64,000 nt of DNA from Carboxydothermus islandicus (GCF_001950325.1 NZ_BDJL01000055.1:84428-148427), one strand, 5' to 3'. Shown: positions 7,106-16,630, counted from the stretch's first letter. Numbers and translations: made by a program. The notes: generated by a model not told the origin, from the sequence alone.

Positions 7106-10100
7106 ATGGTGGCGGAAAAAAGAAGTTTTTCACAAGCCGAGCAGGCCGAACTTCAGCGTAAGTTTGGTGCGCGGGTCAACTTTAATTACAATGAGCGAAT
7201 TTTATATGACCATGATGTAGGTGCCTTACCAAGCCTAATTAAACCACTGGTAGGTGACACCACCCCTGCCGGTATTGTTCAGCCGGAAAACGAAGAAGAA
7301 TTAATCTGGCTTTTTAAGTGGGCCAGAAATAAGAAAGTTCCCCTTACGCCGAGGGCTTCCGCATCTTCCGGCTACGGTGGAGTGTTACCGGTTTTAGGCG
7401 GGTTGGTTATAGACTTATCCCGCTTTAACAAAATTATCGCCCATGATGAAAAATCCCAAACGGTAACGGTTCAGGGCGGTGTAGTGTGGAAAGATTTAGA
7501 ATATTATTTAAGTTTTTACGGTCTTGCCCCGAGAATGGTTCCTACCAGTGCCCCGGCTTCAACGGTTGGCGGTTGGGTAGCTCAGGAAGGATCCGGTATC
7601 GGTAGCTACAAGTACGGCTGGTTTAAAGAAAATGTGGTTAGCGTCAGAGCTGTCTTAGCCAACGGTGAAGTCCGCACCTTTACCGGAAAAGATTTAGATT
7701 TGATTTTTGGTACCATGGGAACTATCGGGGTTATTACCGAAGTTACTTTAAAGGTAAAACATCTTAAAGATACCCACGTAATTGCCGCAAACTTCCAGTC
7801 AGCTAAAGATTTACAAAATTTTATTCTTGATTTAGGCAAAAGCGGCCTTGATATCTGGCATGTTGGTTTTATCAATCCAACGGCTGCCGAATTAAAAAAC
7901 CAGTTACCTCCCAAGATACACCACGGGCACGAAGAAAAAGGACCAGTTCTCCCCAAAGGCTTTATAACCATTGTTGCCTTTGAAGACAGCAATATAGCCG
8001 GTAAAATAGAAAGTTTAGCTGCAAAAAATGGTGGAGAAATATTACCGGCGGAAATAACCAAGCACGAATGGGAGCAACGCTACAATCCCATGAAAGTTAA
8101 ACGAATTGGTCCTTCATTAGTGCCAGCAGAAGTCGTGATTCCCAAAAATCGCTTAAGTGAAGTATTTAATGAGTTTGAACGCTTGATTTCCCTTCCTTTA
8201 GTCGTTGAAGGTACGGTTGTAGGCGATAGTGAAATTGTCCTTTTAGGCTTTATCCCGCACGATGAACGAAAGTTTTCCTTTAACTTTGCCTATAGCCTAT
8301 CTCTTACCGTTTTAAAAACGGCGAAAAAGTTTGGCGGTAGAAGCTATGCCGCAGGGCTCTATTTAGCTAATGAAGCACCAGCGGTCTATGGCGAAAGGTT
8401 ACAAAAAATTAAAGAATTAAAAGCTAAAGTGGACCCCGATGGTTTATTTAACCCCTTGAAACTTGAAGGAAAAGGCATCATTAATACGGTTATGTCCCTG
8501 GCCAATACTTTTGAAGGGGTAGCCCGGTGGTTCGGCAATAAAGCAAAACCCGACTTGGGCGAAAAATTCGCAGCGAAAAACGGAATTCCCGGAAACGTCG
8601 CCTGGTATGCTTATGCCTGCGCCCAGTGCGGTTACTGCCGCAACGTATGTACTCTGTATGACGGCCGTGGCTGGGAGTCGGCAAGCCCCCGGGGTAAATG
8701 GTCGTTTATTCGCAAGGTAATTGAAGGAAAAGCCAAGTTTGATCAAAAAATGGTCGATACTTTCCTGCTCTGTACCACTTGCGAGAAGTGTGACTTTGTT
8801 TGTCAGTTAGATTTACCCATTGAACCGTCCTGGGGAGTCCTGCGGGGCGACCTTGTAATGGAAAAAGGTTATATGACCTTCCCGGCCTTTGAAATGATGG
8901 CTGCCAGTTTACAAAAAGATATCAACATCTGGGCGGGCTTTCGGGAAGACCGGGATAAGTGGGTCCCGGACGACTTAAAAGGCAAAATTAAAGACCAAGC
9001 TGAAATCGCTTATTTTGCCGGCTGCACCGCAAGTTACGTCGAAAACGACATTGCCATTGCTTCAGCCCGGCTTTTAGATGCGGCGGGCATTGAGTTTACC
9101 TACCTTGGCAAAGATGAAGCATGCTGCGGTATACCCATGTTAGTTTCCGGACGCTGGGATGTCTTCCAGGAAATCGTTAAGCACAACATTACCGAAGCTA
9201 AAAAACGGGGTGTAAAAACGGTTGTAACTTCCTGCCCAGCCTGCTGGTTATCGTGGCATGACCTGTACCCCGAATGGGCGAAAAAGCTCGGTCTTGAATA
9301 CGATATTGAAGCCAAGCATTATTCACAGGTATTAGAAGAAAAAATTAAATCCGGCGAGCTCAAATTCACCCATGAAGTCAATGCCCGGGTTACTTTCCAC
9401 GACTCGTGCCATATCGGTCGGGCGGGCGGCGTTTACGAACCACCCCGGGAGCTTATTAAAGCGGTACCCGGCGTCGAATTCGTGGAAATGGAACACAACC
9501 GGGAAAATGCCCTCTGCTGCGGTAGCGTGTTAACCCGTATTGGCGAATCCCATCCCACTTCCGATAAATTAGGTGGAAAGCGGGTAAACGAAGCCGTTAA
9601 AGTTAACGCTGATATGCTTATAGCCCTTTGCCCCTGCTGCCAGTTTCAGTTAAGGGTAGCGGCCGATAAAAACAATATCGATATGCCGGTAGTCGACTTG
9701 GCTGCCTTTGCTGCCAAAGGTTTGGGAATCGAGTTACCAAATCCTACCCCTTATGCTTTAGAGCTGTGGGCCGTGTTTGAAAAGATGATTGCTTTGATGA
9801 CTCCGGAAGGCTTTGCTCAAGTTATGAAGGCTCTCTTCCCGCAAATGTTTAAAGCAATGCCGGGCTACATGGTGGCAATGATGAAAGTCATGCGGGCAAT
9901 CCCCGGTGGACTTTCCTTAATGAAGCCAATGATGCCCAAGATGATGCCTATGTTGATGCCCATGGTGATGCCCAAGGTCCTTCCGGATATGCTGAGAGAA
10001 GTGGAAAAACGGATTCCGATGCCCGATTACATGAAGCGGCAGATGCCCAACCTGATGCCGGTGGTTATGGACCGGCTGATGCCTAAGATGCTGCCGGATG

Positions 10101-10153
10101 TAGCAAAACTTGTTACCGATGATATGATTTCGTATATTAAGACCAGCTTGTAA
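7106..10153 (+). CDS. FAD-linked oxidase / Fe-S / CCG-domain fusion dehydrogenase
   Basis: A 1015-residue fusion. An FAD-binding PCMH domain (about 25-210) and an FAD-oxidase C-terminal domain (about 220-450) resemble GlcD and D-lactate dehydrogenases. Two 4Fe-4S motifs follow (C505, C508, C511, C515 and C556, C559, C562, C566). Then come two CCG modules (C640, CC673-674, C710, C713; and C768, CC804-805, C842, CC844-845). The layout resembles YdiJ or a GlcD-GlcF/HdrD fusion, so it probably oxidises a 2-hydroxyacid and passes electrons to quinone or another carrier; the substrate is inference. The last ~120 residues are extremely methionine-rich. I start at ATG 7106, since the upstream in-frame TTG at 7046 is part of the -35 box. 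It is a single-gene unit ending at a strong terminator. Confidence 0.88.
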   Translation: MVAEKRSFSQAEQAELQRKFGARVNFNYNERILYDHDVGALPSLIKPLVGDTTPAGIVQPENEEELIWLFKWARNKKVPLTPRASASSGYGGVLPVLGGLVIDLSRFNKIIAHDEKSQTVTVQGGVVWKDLEYYLSFYGLAPRMVPTSAPASTVGGWVAQEGSGIGSYKYGWFKENVVSVRAVLANGEVRTFTGKDLDLIFGTMGTIGVITEVTLKVKHLKDTHVIAANFQSAKDLQNFILDLGKSGLDIWHVGFINPTAAELKNQLPPKIHHGHEEKGPVLPKGFITIVAFEDSNIAGKIESLAAKNGGEILPAEITKHEWEQRYNPMKVKRIGPSLVPAEVVIPKNRLSEVFNEFERLISLPLVVEGTVVGDSEIVLLGFIPHDERKFSFNFAYSLSLTVLKTAKKFGGRSYAAGLYLANEAPAVYGERLQKIKELKAKVDPDGLFNPLKLEGKGIINTVMSLANTFEGVARWFGNKAKPDLGEKFAAKNGIPGNVAWYAYACAQCGYCRNVCTLYDGRGWESASPRGKWSFIRKVIEGKAKFDQKMVDTFLLCTTCEKCDFVCQLDLPIEPSWGVLRGDLVMEKGYMTFPAFEMMAASLQKDINIWAGFREDRDKWVPDDLKGKIKDQAEIAYFAGCTASYVENDIAIASARLLDAAGIEFTYLGKDEACCGIPMLVSGRWDVFQEIVKHNITEAKKRGVKTVVTSCPACWLSWHDLYPEWAKKLGLEYDIEAKHYSQVLEEKIKSGELKFTHEVNARVTFHDSCHIGRAGGVYEPPRELIKAVPGVEFVEMEHNRENALCCGSVLTRIGESHPTSDKLGGKRVNEAVKVNADMLIALCPCCQFQLRVAADKNNIDMPVVDLAAFAAKGLGIELPNPTPYALELWAVFEKMIALMTPEGFAQVMKALFPQMFKAMPGYMVAMMKVMRAIPGGLSLMKPMMPKMMPMLMPMVMPKVLPDMLREVEKRIPMPDYMKRQMPNLMPVVMDRLMPKMLPDVAKLVTDDMISYIKTSL

Positions 10154-10171
10154 TTGCCGGATCTGATAGTT

Positions 10172-10205
10172 AAAAAGCCCTGCAGTTTTCCTGCAGGGCT
10201 TTTTT
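10172..10205. terminator. Bidirectional intrinsic terminator
   Basis: Arms AAAAAGCCCTGCAG (10172-10185) and CTGCAGGGCTTTTT (10191-10204) enclose the loop TTTTC. The flanking A- and T-runs let it work on both strands. It separates the convergent FAD/Fe-S gene and divIVA. Confidence 0.95.
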
Positions 10206-10206
10206 G

Positions 10207-10704
10207 TTAAGGCATTTCCACGTTTTTGGGCTTTATTTGAGAAATTTGGCGGTCTTTAGTATTTAGGTCTTTTTCACCCACCTCGTCTAAATAACTTAAT
10301 AACAACGCTTTAAATTCCCTTTTGAATTTTTCGTATTCCTGGTTTAATCTTTCGTATTCTTCCATAATTTTTTGCACCTCTAACTTAGCTTGACTTATCA
10401 TTTCTCCTTTTTGATTTTGCGCCGTTTTAAGAATAATTTCCGCTTCTTTTTTAGCGTTTTCGATTATTTCTCCTGCAGTTTTTTCCGCCACAATTAAAGC
10501 TTGATTTATTCTGTCTTCTAAAAGCTTAAAATTTGCTAATTGCTGTTCTTTAGCCTCAAGTAACTCTTTTAACCGTTGATTCTCGGCAAGTAGTTTTTCT
10601 AAATCCTGGGCTACCATTTCTAAAATATTATCCACTGCTTCCGGCTCGTAACCCCGAAAAACCCTTTTAAATTCCTTTGCTCTGATTTCCACCGGCAGCT
10701 GCAT
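10207..10704 (-). CDS. divIVA: DivIVA-family septum/pole protein
   Basis: 165 residues. The N-terminal segment LPVEIRAKEFKRVFRGYEPE matches the DivIVA membrane-binding region, where an F-x-x-x-x-R-GY pattern inserts at curved membranes. The rest (about 30-150) is a long coiled coil rich in E, K and A. DivIVA marks division sites and poles and places partners such as MinJ and, during sporulation, chromosome anchors. It is the last gene of the ylm-sepF operon, its usual place in Firmicutes, 18 bases after ylmH. Confidence 0.92.
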   Translation of the reverse strand: MQLPVEIRAKEFKRVFRGYEPEAVDNILEMVAQDLEKLLAENQRLKELLEAKEQQLANFKLLEDRINQALIVAEKTAGEIIENAKKEAEIILKTAQNQKGEMISQAKLEVQKIMEEYERLNQEYEKFKREFKALLLSYLDEVGEKDLNTKDRQISQIKPKNVEMP

Positions 10705-10722
10705 TTATGACCCTCCCAAAAT

Positions 10723-11463
10723 TTAAAGGTATCGTCTTAATATTACCTTATTTCGCCCGCTCTTACTAACTCCAGCAATTTCAACAACTTCCACCCTGCC
10801 CCGTCCTCTTAAAGAGATTACATCGCCCGGAGCAACTTCATACGAAGGTTTAACCTGCAATTTCCAGTTAACCCTTACTTTTTGCCCTTCGATTTCCTTA
10901 ACCATCTGGCTTCGGGAAATTCCAAAGCCGCTGGCCCCAACACTATCAAGTCTTAGAGACTTCACAAAAGCAACTATTTCCCGGGTTTTGGCTTCTGGTA
11001 ATAAAAGCTCCTCCCGAACAATTTCCTTAACTTTAACACTTACCCGGTGGACTTTATCTAACTGCTGAATTAAATATGGTACCAAATCCCGGTCTACCAC
11101 CACCTGACAACCATTGGGAATAAGAATTAAATCACCAACTTTGTCCCTTTTTATCCCCGTACCTACGATCGCTCCCAAAAAATCCCGGTGAGTTACCGTT
11201 TGAAATTTAAAATTTCCAGTTATTTCAATAAATCCAATATTAAGTTCCACATCTTCGGGAAAAACGTAGATAGGAAAAAAAGCAAAACGGACCCGTTCCG
11301 CACTGGGATAGCCACCGTCTACTTTATAATTTACCTCTGGATAATTTCTTAATAAGTCCCGGGTAAAAGAAGCTGCAGCAGGGTCAAGAAAGTCAGTCCG
11401 AACAATCTGCCCTTTAGCAGCTCGGGAAAGCAGGTCTTCAATTTCGGCTTGACTTAGTTCCAT
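10723..11463 (-). CDS. ylmH: YlmH-family S4-domain RNA-binding protein
   Basis: 246 residues. The N-terminal two thirds are the YlmH-specific region (with GAIVGTGIKRDKVGD), and an S4 RNA-binding domain occupies about 175-240 (VASGFGISRSQM-type core, ending in a SLRGRGRVEV strand). YlmH proteins bind ribosomal RNA or nascent-chain complexes and are linked to ribosome rescue in Bacillus. It lies four bases after yggT in the sepF operon. Confidence 0.9.
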   Translation of the reverse strand: MELSQAEIEDLLSRAAKGQIVRTDFLDPAAASFTRDLLRNYPEVNYKVDGGYPSAERVRFAFFPIYVFPEDVELNIGFIEITGNFKFQTVTHRDFLGAIVGTGIKRDKVGDLILIPNGCQVVVDRDLVPYLIQQLDKVHRVSVKVKEIVREELLLPEAKTREIVAFVKSLRLDSVGASGFGISRSQMVKEIEGQKVRVNWKLQVKPSYEVAPGDVISLRGRGRVEVVEIAGVSKSGRNKVILRRYL

Positions 11464-11467
11464 ACCA

Positions 11468-11731
11468 TCACCCCAGCATCAACAGTAACTGTAAAATTAC
11501 CATTCTCACTACTTCGAGAACAAAAAACGCCACAATTGGGGAAAAATCAATCATCCCTACCGGTGGAATAAGCCGTCTAAAGATATTCAAATAGGGATCG
11601 GTTAAAGAAGTAATAAAATTAACGATTGGATGATACGGATTAACCGGAATCCAGGTAAGTAAAATCCGAATGATAATAAGCCAGCCATAAATATTAAAAG
11701 CTATGTTAATAAAATCCGTCAAAAAATTCAT
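11468..11731 (-). CDS. yggT: YggT/YlmG-family membrane protein
   Basis: 87 residues with two hydrophobic segments (about 5-25 and 63-86) flanking a short loop containing NPYHPIVNFITSLTDPYLNIFR-like family sequence. YggT proteins are small inner-membrane proteins of unsettled role, tied to osmotic tolerance and to cell-division neighbourhoods. In Firmicutes the gene normally lies between sepF and ylmH, as here (proC intervenes). Confidence 0.88.
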   Translation of the reverse strand: MNFLTDFINIAFNIYGWLIIIRILLTWIPVNPYHPIVNFITSLTDPYLNIFRRLIPPVGMIDFSPIVAFFVLEVVRMVILQLLLMLG

Positions 11732-11744
11732 GTTCCACCTCTAT

Positions 11745-12524
11745 TTAAGTAAGATTTTTGGCCCGTTCGTAAGCTTTTTCCAGGCAGTCAGCAAACATAC
11801 CTCTAATCCCCTGTTTTTCCAACTGGTATAAACCCGCCGCCGTGGTCCCACCGGGTGTTACTACCGCATCCCGGAGAATTCCCGGATGTTCCTGAGTTTC
11901 CTTGAGCATTGTTCCTGCCCCAATTAAAGTCTGAACAACCGCTTTCCTTGCTACATCCCGTGGAAGACCCAGGCGGACCGCTCCATCAATTAATGCTTCC
12001 GCTACTAAATAAATATAAGCCGGTCCACTTCCCGATAAGGCAGTAATATGGTCAAAATATTTTTCTTCGAGAAAGACCACTTCCCCCAGAGAGTTAAAGA
12101 TATTGGCTAACAGCTCATCTACTTTTGATGGCGTAATCGCAATAAAACCCTGACCAATTAAAGCCGGGGTATTGGGCATTACCCTTACCACTTCGCATTC
12201 GGCAGGAACCCCCCACCCGGCTATTTTTTTCAAGGAAACTCCAGCCGCCACCGAAACTAAAATCTTACCGGTAAGCTCAGGAGCAATTTCTTTTATCACC
12301 TCTTCTACCAGGTGCGGCTTTACCGCAACAATAACCACATCAGCTTCTTTAACCAGTAGTTCACTGGTAACCGGCTCAGCCTGCTCTAAAAAAGGTTTTA
12401 AACACTCCTGATTTTTATCGGAGAGATAAAGTTTTTTTACGGGGGAAGGTTGTTGTTTCAATAAGCCCCGGGCAATTGCCCCGCCCATTTGGCCCACGCC
12501 AATTATTCCCACAGCTGGTTTCAT
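11745..12524 (-). CDS. proC: Pyrroline-5-carboxylate reductase
   Basis: 259 residues, near the family length. The N-terminal Rossmann motif GVGQMGGAIARGL binds NAD(P)H. The C-terminal helical domain carries the ProC signature (LSGSGPAYIY at about 165-174 and a VTPGGTTAAGL stretch at about 222-232). It makes proline from pyrroline-5-carboxylate with NADPH. It sits between sepF and yggT, 15 bases downstream of sepF, an arrangement common in clostridia. Confidence 0.95.
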   Translation of the reverse strand: MKPAVGIIGVGQMGGAIARGLLKQQPSPVKKLYLSDKNQECLKPFLEQAEPVTSELLVKEADVVIVAVKPHLVEEVIKEIAPELTGKILVSVAAGVSLKKIAGWGVPAECEVVRVMPNTPALIGQGFIAITPSKVDELLANIFNSLGEVVFLEEKYFDHITALSGSGPAYIYLVAEALIDGAVRLGLPRDVARKAVVQTLIGAGTMLKETQEHPGILRDAVVTPGGTTAAGLYQLEKQGIRGMFADCLEKAYERAKNLT

Positions 12525-12539
12525 AGTTAATCCTCCACG

Positions 12540-12953
12540 TTATTTAAAAGGGTTAAAAAAGGTTTTATCCCGAAACTCGCGCATTTCCCCTTCGATTAAA
12601 ACATTTTGGGGAGCAAATAGATAAATCTGGGGGTTAATTTTATGTAAATGCCCACCTAAAGCATAGGTAGTGCCCATCAGGAAATCAATAATTCTACGGC
12701 CCAATTCCCCATCAATTCGCTCTAAATTCACCACCACCGGACTTCCGGATTTTAAACTGTCCGCAATGCTTTGCACTTCGTCAAAACTTCTTGGTTCAAA
12801 AACCATCATCTTGAGCATGCTCATTCCCGGCAAAGCAACTAAATTAGCTTTCCCTCTTACTTTTTTCGCCGGTTCTTTTTCAACGTACTCTTCTTCTTCC
12901 TCCTCACTAAATCCCATAAAATTTAAGACCTTATCCAAAAAACCTCCCGACAT
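12540..12953 (-). CDS. sepF: Cell division protein SepF
   Basis: 137 residues. An N-terminal amphipathic segment (GGFLDKVLNFMGF) would bind the membrane. An acidic linker (EEEEEEYVEKE) leads to the SepF globular domain (about 50-137, with SPVVVNLERIDGELGRRIIDFLMG). SepF forms arcs that tether and align FtsZ filaments at the septum. It follows ylmE by 14 bases; ftsZ itself is some 15 kb upstream in the dcw cluster. Confidence 0.95.
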   Translation of the reverse strand: MSGGFLDKVLNFMGFSEEEEEEYVEKEPAKKVRGKANLVALPGMSMLKMMVFEPRSFDEVQSIADSLKSGSPVVVNLERIDGELGRRIIDFLMGTTYALGGHLHKINPQIYLFAPQNVLIEGEMREFRDKTFFNPFK

Positions 12954-12967
12954 AAATACCCTCCCCT

Positions 12968-13642
12968 TTAATAGTTTCTCTCCCCAAAAAGCAAGGTACC
13001 CAAACGAATAATGTTGGCACCTTCCTCCACCGCCACTTTATAGTCGTTGGACATCCCCATAGAAAGGTACTGGAATTTATCGTTCTCCGGGTCTTGAGCT
13101 TTAAGTTTTAAAAAAAGCTCCCGCATAGCCCGGAAAACCGGTCTTACTTCTTCGGGGTTTTCCACGTACGGTGCTACGGTCATTAACCCGGATACCTCAA
13201 GATTCTTAAAATTTTCCCGAACTTCAAAGTAAAATTCCTCCACTTCTTCCGGCATTAAACCAAATTTTGTCTCCTCCTTTGCCATGTTAACTTCTAAAAG
13301 AACCGGAACGTTAATCCCCAATCTATAAGCCCGTTTATTTAGTTCCTCTGCCAAGTTGTAACGATCCAGTGAATGAATAAGTACAACTTTCCCTAAAATT
13401 TTATTAATTTTGTTGGTTTGCAGGTGACCGATAAAATGCCACTCGAGGTGGGGAAGCTTCTCATACTTTTCCAAAAACTCCTGAACTTTATTCTCACCAA
13501 AAGCCTCTACCCCGGCTTTACTTGCTTCTTTAATCCTTTCCACATCCACCGTTTTGGTAACTCCTAATATTTTTACCTTACTTCCCGGTCGAATTTTTGC
13601 AATTTCTCGCTTAACTTCCTGAAGCTTTTGGGATATTTCCAT
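12968..13642 (-). CDS. ylmE: YggS/YlmE-family PLP-binding protein
   Basis: 224 residues with the PLPBP fold, a TIM barrel resembling alanine racemase N-domain. ILGVTKTV holds the PLP-linked lysine (about residue 29) and HFIGHLQTNK is the family signature. These proteins buffer pyridoxal phosphate and affect amino-acid pools, without known catalytic activity. It stands directly before sepF, the usual position. Confidence 0.93.
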   Translation of the reverse strand: MEISQKLQEVKREIAKIRPGSKVKILGVTKTVDVERIKEASKAGVEAFGENKVQEFLEKYEKLPHLEWHFIGHLQTNKINKILGKVVLIHSLDRYNLAEELNKRAYRLGINVPVLLEVNMAKEETKFGLMPEEVEEFYFEVRENFKNLEVSGLMTVAPYVENPEEVRPVFRAMRELFLKLKAQDPENDKFQYLSMGMSNDYKVAVEEGANIIRLGTLLFGERNY

Positions 13643-13665
13643 GGTTGATCCTCCACCCTGAAATA

Positions 13666-14598
13666 TTAATGAAACTTGTCCCCGGGTTGGACAAGAAAAG
13701 GACGGATTAAATACTTCTTCCCTATTAATTCGTCCTTAGATACCTTTTCTCCTTCTACCAAAACATTATTTTCCCGGCGAAGCACTACTTTTACGGGAGT
13801 TAAAACAACCTCTTCGTTCTTTAGCGTATAAAGATAAGTTTTTCCGGCAATTTGTTTAACCGCTGAAACCGGAACCCAAAACCCGCTATACTCTTTGGTT
13901 TTAATAAATACCGTAACCCTTCTCTGATTTAAAAGTTCATCGGGGTAAAAATTAACGGAAAACAACGCCATTTCTCCATTTTTCCGAAGAAAATTAGCTT
14001 TCAAATTATACTTTTCATTAAGAGTTAGGCGGTACTCTCGCCCTTCTAATAAGTTATAGTTTAACGATAACTCGGGTATTACCAAGAGAATTGGATTTAA
14101 ATTATCGATAATTTTTCCTAAAGGCTGTCCTTCCACCGCATCTTCTTCGACTTTCCTGGGCTGGTAGAGTTCCAGAATTTTACCTGGGTTTATAGTTTCA
14201 ATATTATCGGGGCCAATAAACTCCAGACCATCGGTATTGGGAACAAATATTCCGTTTACCTTTGCTTTAACCGGAATAATTTTTTGACTGGCATTATCCT
14301 TTATTTTGGCAATTATATCTCCTTTTCTAACCTTTTTCCAGGTAAGAAGAAGTTCAACCTTGCCGTTAGCTTCGGCATAAACGGGAACTTCATTTTTAAA
14401 AAGAAATCCTTCGGTCCTGACACCATCCTCAAAAACCTTCCACTCTAAATAACCAACCGGGTTGAAGTTTTGTACCAAAAGAATTTTTCCAAAATTTAAA
14501 AGAATAAACGCAACAAAACTACCCATTAAAATGTAAAGAAAAACCTTTTTGTTTTTTTTGTTTTTTTTCTTTAGAAAAACAACTTTCGCGTTATTCAT
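13666..14598 (-). CDS. HlyD-like membrane-anchored protein of unknown role
   Basis: 310 residues. After a very lysine-rich N-terminus (KKKNKKNKK) comes one membrane helix (about 20-40), leaving the rest outside. The extracellular part has short beta-rich stretches like the barrel/lipoyl halves of HlyD-type adaptors (VELLLTWKKVRKGDIIAKI at about 76-94), and a C-terminal VEGEKVSKDELIGKKYLI segment. No ABC or RND partner is nearby. In related clostridia a similar protein stands in the ylm/sepF operon, so a cell-envelope or division role is possible, but I cannot assign one. Confidence 0.6.
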   Translation of the reverse strand: MNNAKVVFLKKKNKKNKKVFLYILMGSFVAFILLNFGKILLVQNFNPVGYLEWKVFEDGVRTEGFLFKNEVPVYAEANGKVELLLTWKKVRKGDIIAKIKDNASQKIIPVKAKVNGIFVPNTDGLEFIGPDNIETINPGKILELYQPRKVEEDAVEGQPLGKIIDNLNPILLVIPELSLNYNLLEGREYRLTLNEKYNLKANFLRKNGEMALFSVNFYPDELLNQRRVTVFIKTKEYSGFWVPVSAVKQIAGKTYLYTLKNEEVVLTPVKVVLRRENNVLVEGEKVSKDELIGKKYLIRPFLVQPGDKFH

Positions 14599-14611
14599 TT
14601 AATTCGCCCCA

Positions 14612-15271
14612 TTACAGGTTTAAATCGAACCTTTCTCCGGTAACCAGGTAAATAACCGCCTCACCAATATTGGTAGCATAGTCGGCAATACGTTCCAAAA
14701 ACCGGGCAACAAATAACAATGAAGTAGCCTGAGCAATGGTTTTGGGGTCCTCCATCATATAAGTCAGCAATTCCCTGAAAACCTGCGAGTAAAGATGATC
14801 AACTTCATCATCTAACGAACACATATATTTTGCTTTCTCCACATCGGAACGGACATAAGCATCCAACCCATCTTTAACCATTTGCTGGGATATTTTGGCC
14901 ATTCGCGGAATATCAACTAAAGGTTTAATAAGCGGCTGTCCTGCTATCCTCTTAGTTACTCGAGCTATATCAACCGCGTGGTCGCCCATCCTTTCTAAGT
15001 TTGTTATGATTTTTATCCCGGTGATTATTCGCCTTAAATCCCGGGCTATTGGTTGTTGCGTGGCAATTAAAGTTACCAACCGATCTTCAATTTCCGTTTC
15101 CAAATAGTTAATATCCCGGTCCCCGTTAATTACCCTTTGAGCCAAATCCACATCTTGTTTGGCCAGGGATTCAACCGCATCATAAATGGCCCTTTCCACC
15201 ATGCTACCCATCCGTAATATTTCGTTTTCCAATTCATTTAACGCTTTATCAAAATTTCGCCGAGCTGTCAT
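14612..15271 (-). CDS. phoU: Phosphate signalling protein PhoU
   Basis: 219 residues, with two three-helix PhoU repeats (about 10-105 and 115-210). Each repeat has the metal-binding signature, seen as DRDINYLETEIEDR and SLDDEVDHLYSQVFRE. PhoU links phosphate uptake to PhoR kinase activity. It follows phoR by three bases. No pst transporter genes are in the window. Confidence 0.95.
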   Translation of the reverse strand: MTARRNFDKALNELENEILRMGSMVERAIYDAVESLAKQDVDLAQRVINGDRDINYLETEIEDRLVTLIATQQPIARDLRRIITGIKIITNLERMGDHAVDIARVTKRIAGQPLIKPLVDIPRMAKISQQMVKDGLDAYVRSDVEKAKYMCSLDDEVDHLYSQVFRELLTYMMEDPKTIAQATSLLFVARFLERIADYATNIGEAVIYLVTGERFDLNL

Positions 15272-15274
15272 TTG

Positions 15275-16630
15275 CTATTCCCCCTTTTGTGCTTGTTGAG
15301 CAATAGGAACGGTAAAACCAAAAGCGCTTCCCTCTCCCACCTTGCTCTTGACCCAAACTTTTCCGTTGTGCAGTTCAATTATGTGTTTAACGATAGCAAG
15401 CCCAAGTCCGGTACCTCCCAGTTCCCGGGAACGGGCCTTGTCAACCCGGTAAAAACGCTCAAAAATCCGTTTTTGACTTTCTTCGGGAATACCAATTCCC
15501 GTATCCTTGACCACAACCTCTACCCAAGACCCCTTGACGTCGGCTGAAACTTCTATCTTTCCTCCGGCAGGGGTGTATTTTATTGCATTATCGATAAGGT
15601 TAATTAAAACCTGGCTGATCATATCGCCATCGGCCAATACTAAGGGTAAATTTTCCGGAAGGGAAATGATAAAACTTAATTCTTTTTCTTCAAGACGACT
15701 TTTAAACAAAAGCTTCATTTTTTGGACTAATTCCTGAAGCATTAGCGGTTTCGGAGCAAAATCCACCTTTTTGGCTTCAATTTTGGATAGGCTTAACAAA
15801 TCATCAATTAAACGGGTCAACCTTTCGGTCTCACTGTTCATTATCTGGAGAAAATGCTTGGCAATGGTTTTATCTTCCAACGCTCCGTCCAGTAAAGTTT
15901 CCAAAAAGCCCTTAATGGAGGTTAGCGGCGTTCTTAATTCGTGCGAAACATTGGCAATAAATTCACTGCGCATTTTCTCTAACTTTCGTTCTTCGGTAAT
16001 ATCATCAAAAACTGCCACCAGACCAACCTTTTGGTCGTGTTCATCTTTTAAGGGTGTTACGTGAATTAAAATGGTCTTGGAATTTGGCAGTAAAAATTCT
16101 ATTTCCCGGGTCATTTCTTTTAAATTGGCCAGAGCTTCCTTTAAAAATTTTTCTAATTCGTAGTTTCTAATTACTTCCAAGAGAGGCTTTGGCTCCCCGG
16201 TAAAGTTTAACTTCCCGAAAAGATTTTCCAAACCTTTATTTACTAAAATAACTCTCCCTTCCCGGTCCAATACCATAACCCCGGCTTTAATTCCGGCTAA
16301 AATTGCATTAAGCCGTTTTTCACCTTCGGTAATTGCTCTATTGTACTTTTCCAGCTGCTCAATCAGGTGGTTTATATTATCAACAATTTTCCCTAATTCC
16401 TTATCATTATAATAGCTTACCTTGGAATACCGGCCCTGCCGCCATTTTGAGGTAAATTCTTCTAATAATTTAAACTTGTTATTAACTTCTTTAATAAATG
16501 CCCAAAAAATTATATATCCCAGGACAGCAAGTAAAACCCCATCCAAAATTGAAAGCAATTTTCCTTCAACCAGAAAAAGGATTATTAAATTAACAATAAA
16601 CAGCAGTAACAGGCCAATCTTCAATCTCAT
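15275..16630 (-). CDS. phoR: Phosphate-regulon-type sensor histidine kinase
   Basis: 451 residues. Two N-terminal membrane helices (about 4-22 and 27-47) with hardly any loop between them mean there is no large extracellular sensor. A HAMP-like segment (about 50-100), a PAS domain (about 105-215), HisKA with H230 in NVSHELRTPL, and an HATPase domain with the N box (LINLIDNAIKYTP) and G boxes (DTGIGIP, GGTGLGLAI) follow. The match to PhoR/VicK-type kinases and the phoU neighbour support phosphate sensing. Its start overlaps the phoP stop by four bases. Confidence 0.9.
   Translation of the reverse strand: MRLKIGLLLLFIVNLIILFLVEGKLLSILDGVLLAVLGYIIFWAFIKEVNNKFKLLEEFTSKWRQGRYSKVSYYNDKELGKIVDNINHLIEQLEKYNRAITEGEKRLNAILAGIKAGVMVLDREGRVILVNKGLENLFGKLNFTGEPKPLLEVIRNYELEKFLKEALANLKEMTREIEFLLPNSKTILIHVTPLKDEHDQKVGLVAVFDDITEERKLEKMRSEFIANVSHELRTPLTSIKGFLETLLDGALEDKTIAKHFLQIMNSETERLTRLIDDLLSLSKIEAKKVDFAPKPLMLQELVQKMKLLFKSRLEEKELSFIISLPENLPLVLADGDMISQVLINLIDNAIKYTPAGGKIEVSADVKGSWVEVVVKDTGIGIPEESQKRIFERFYRVDKARSRELGGTGLGLAIVKHIIELHNGKVWVKSKVGEGSAFGFTVPIAQQAQKGE

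Noticed and set aside
7606..8061. 151-residue minus-strand frame
   Set aside because: Shadow of the FAD domain coding region.
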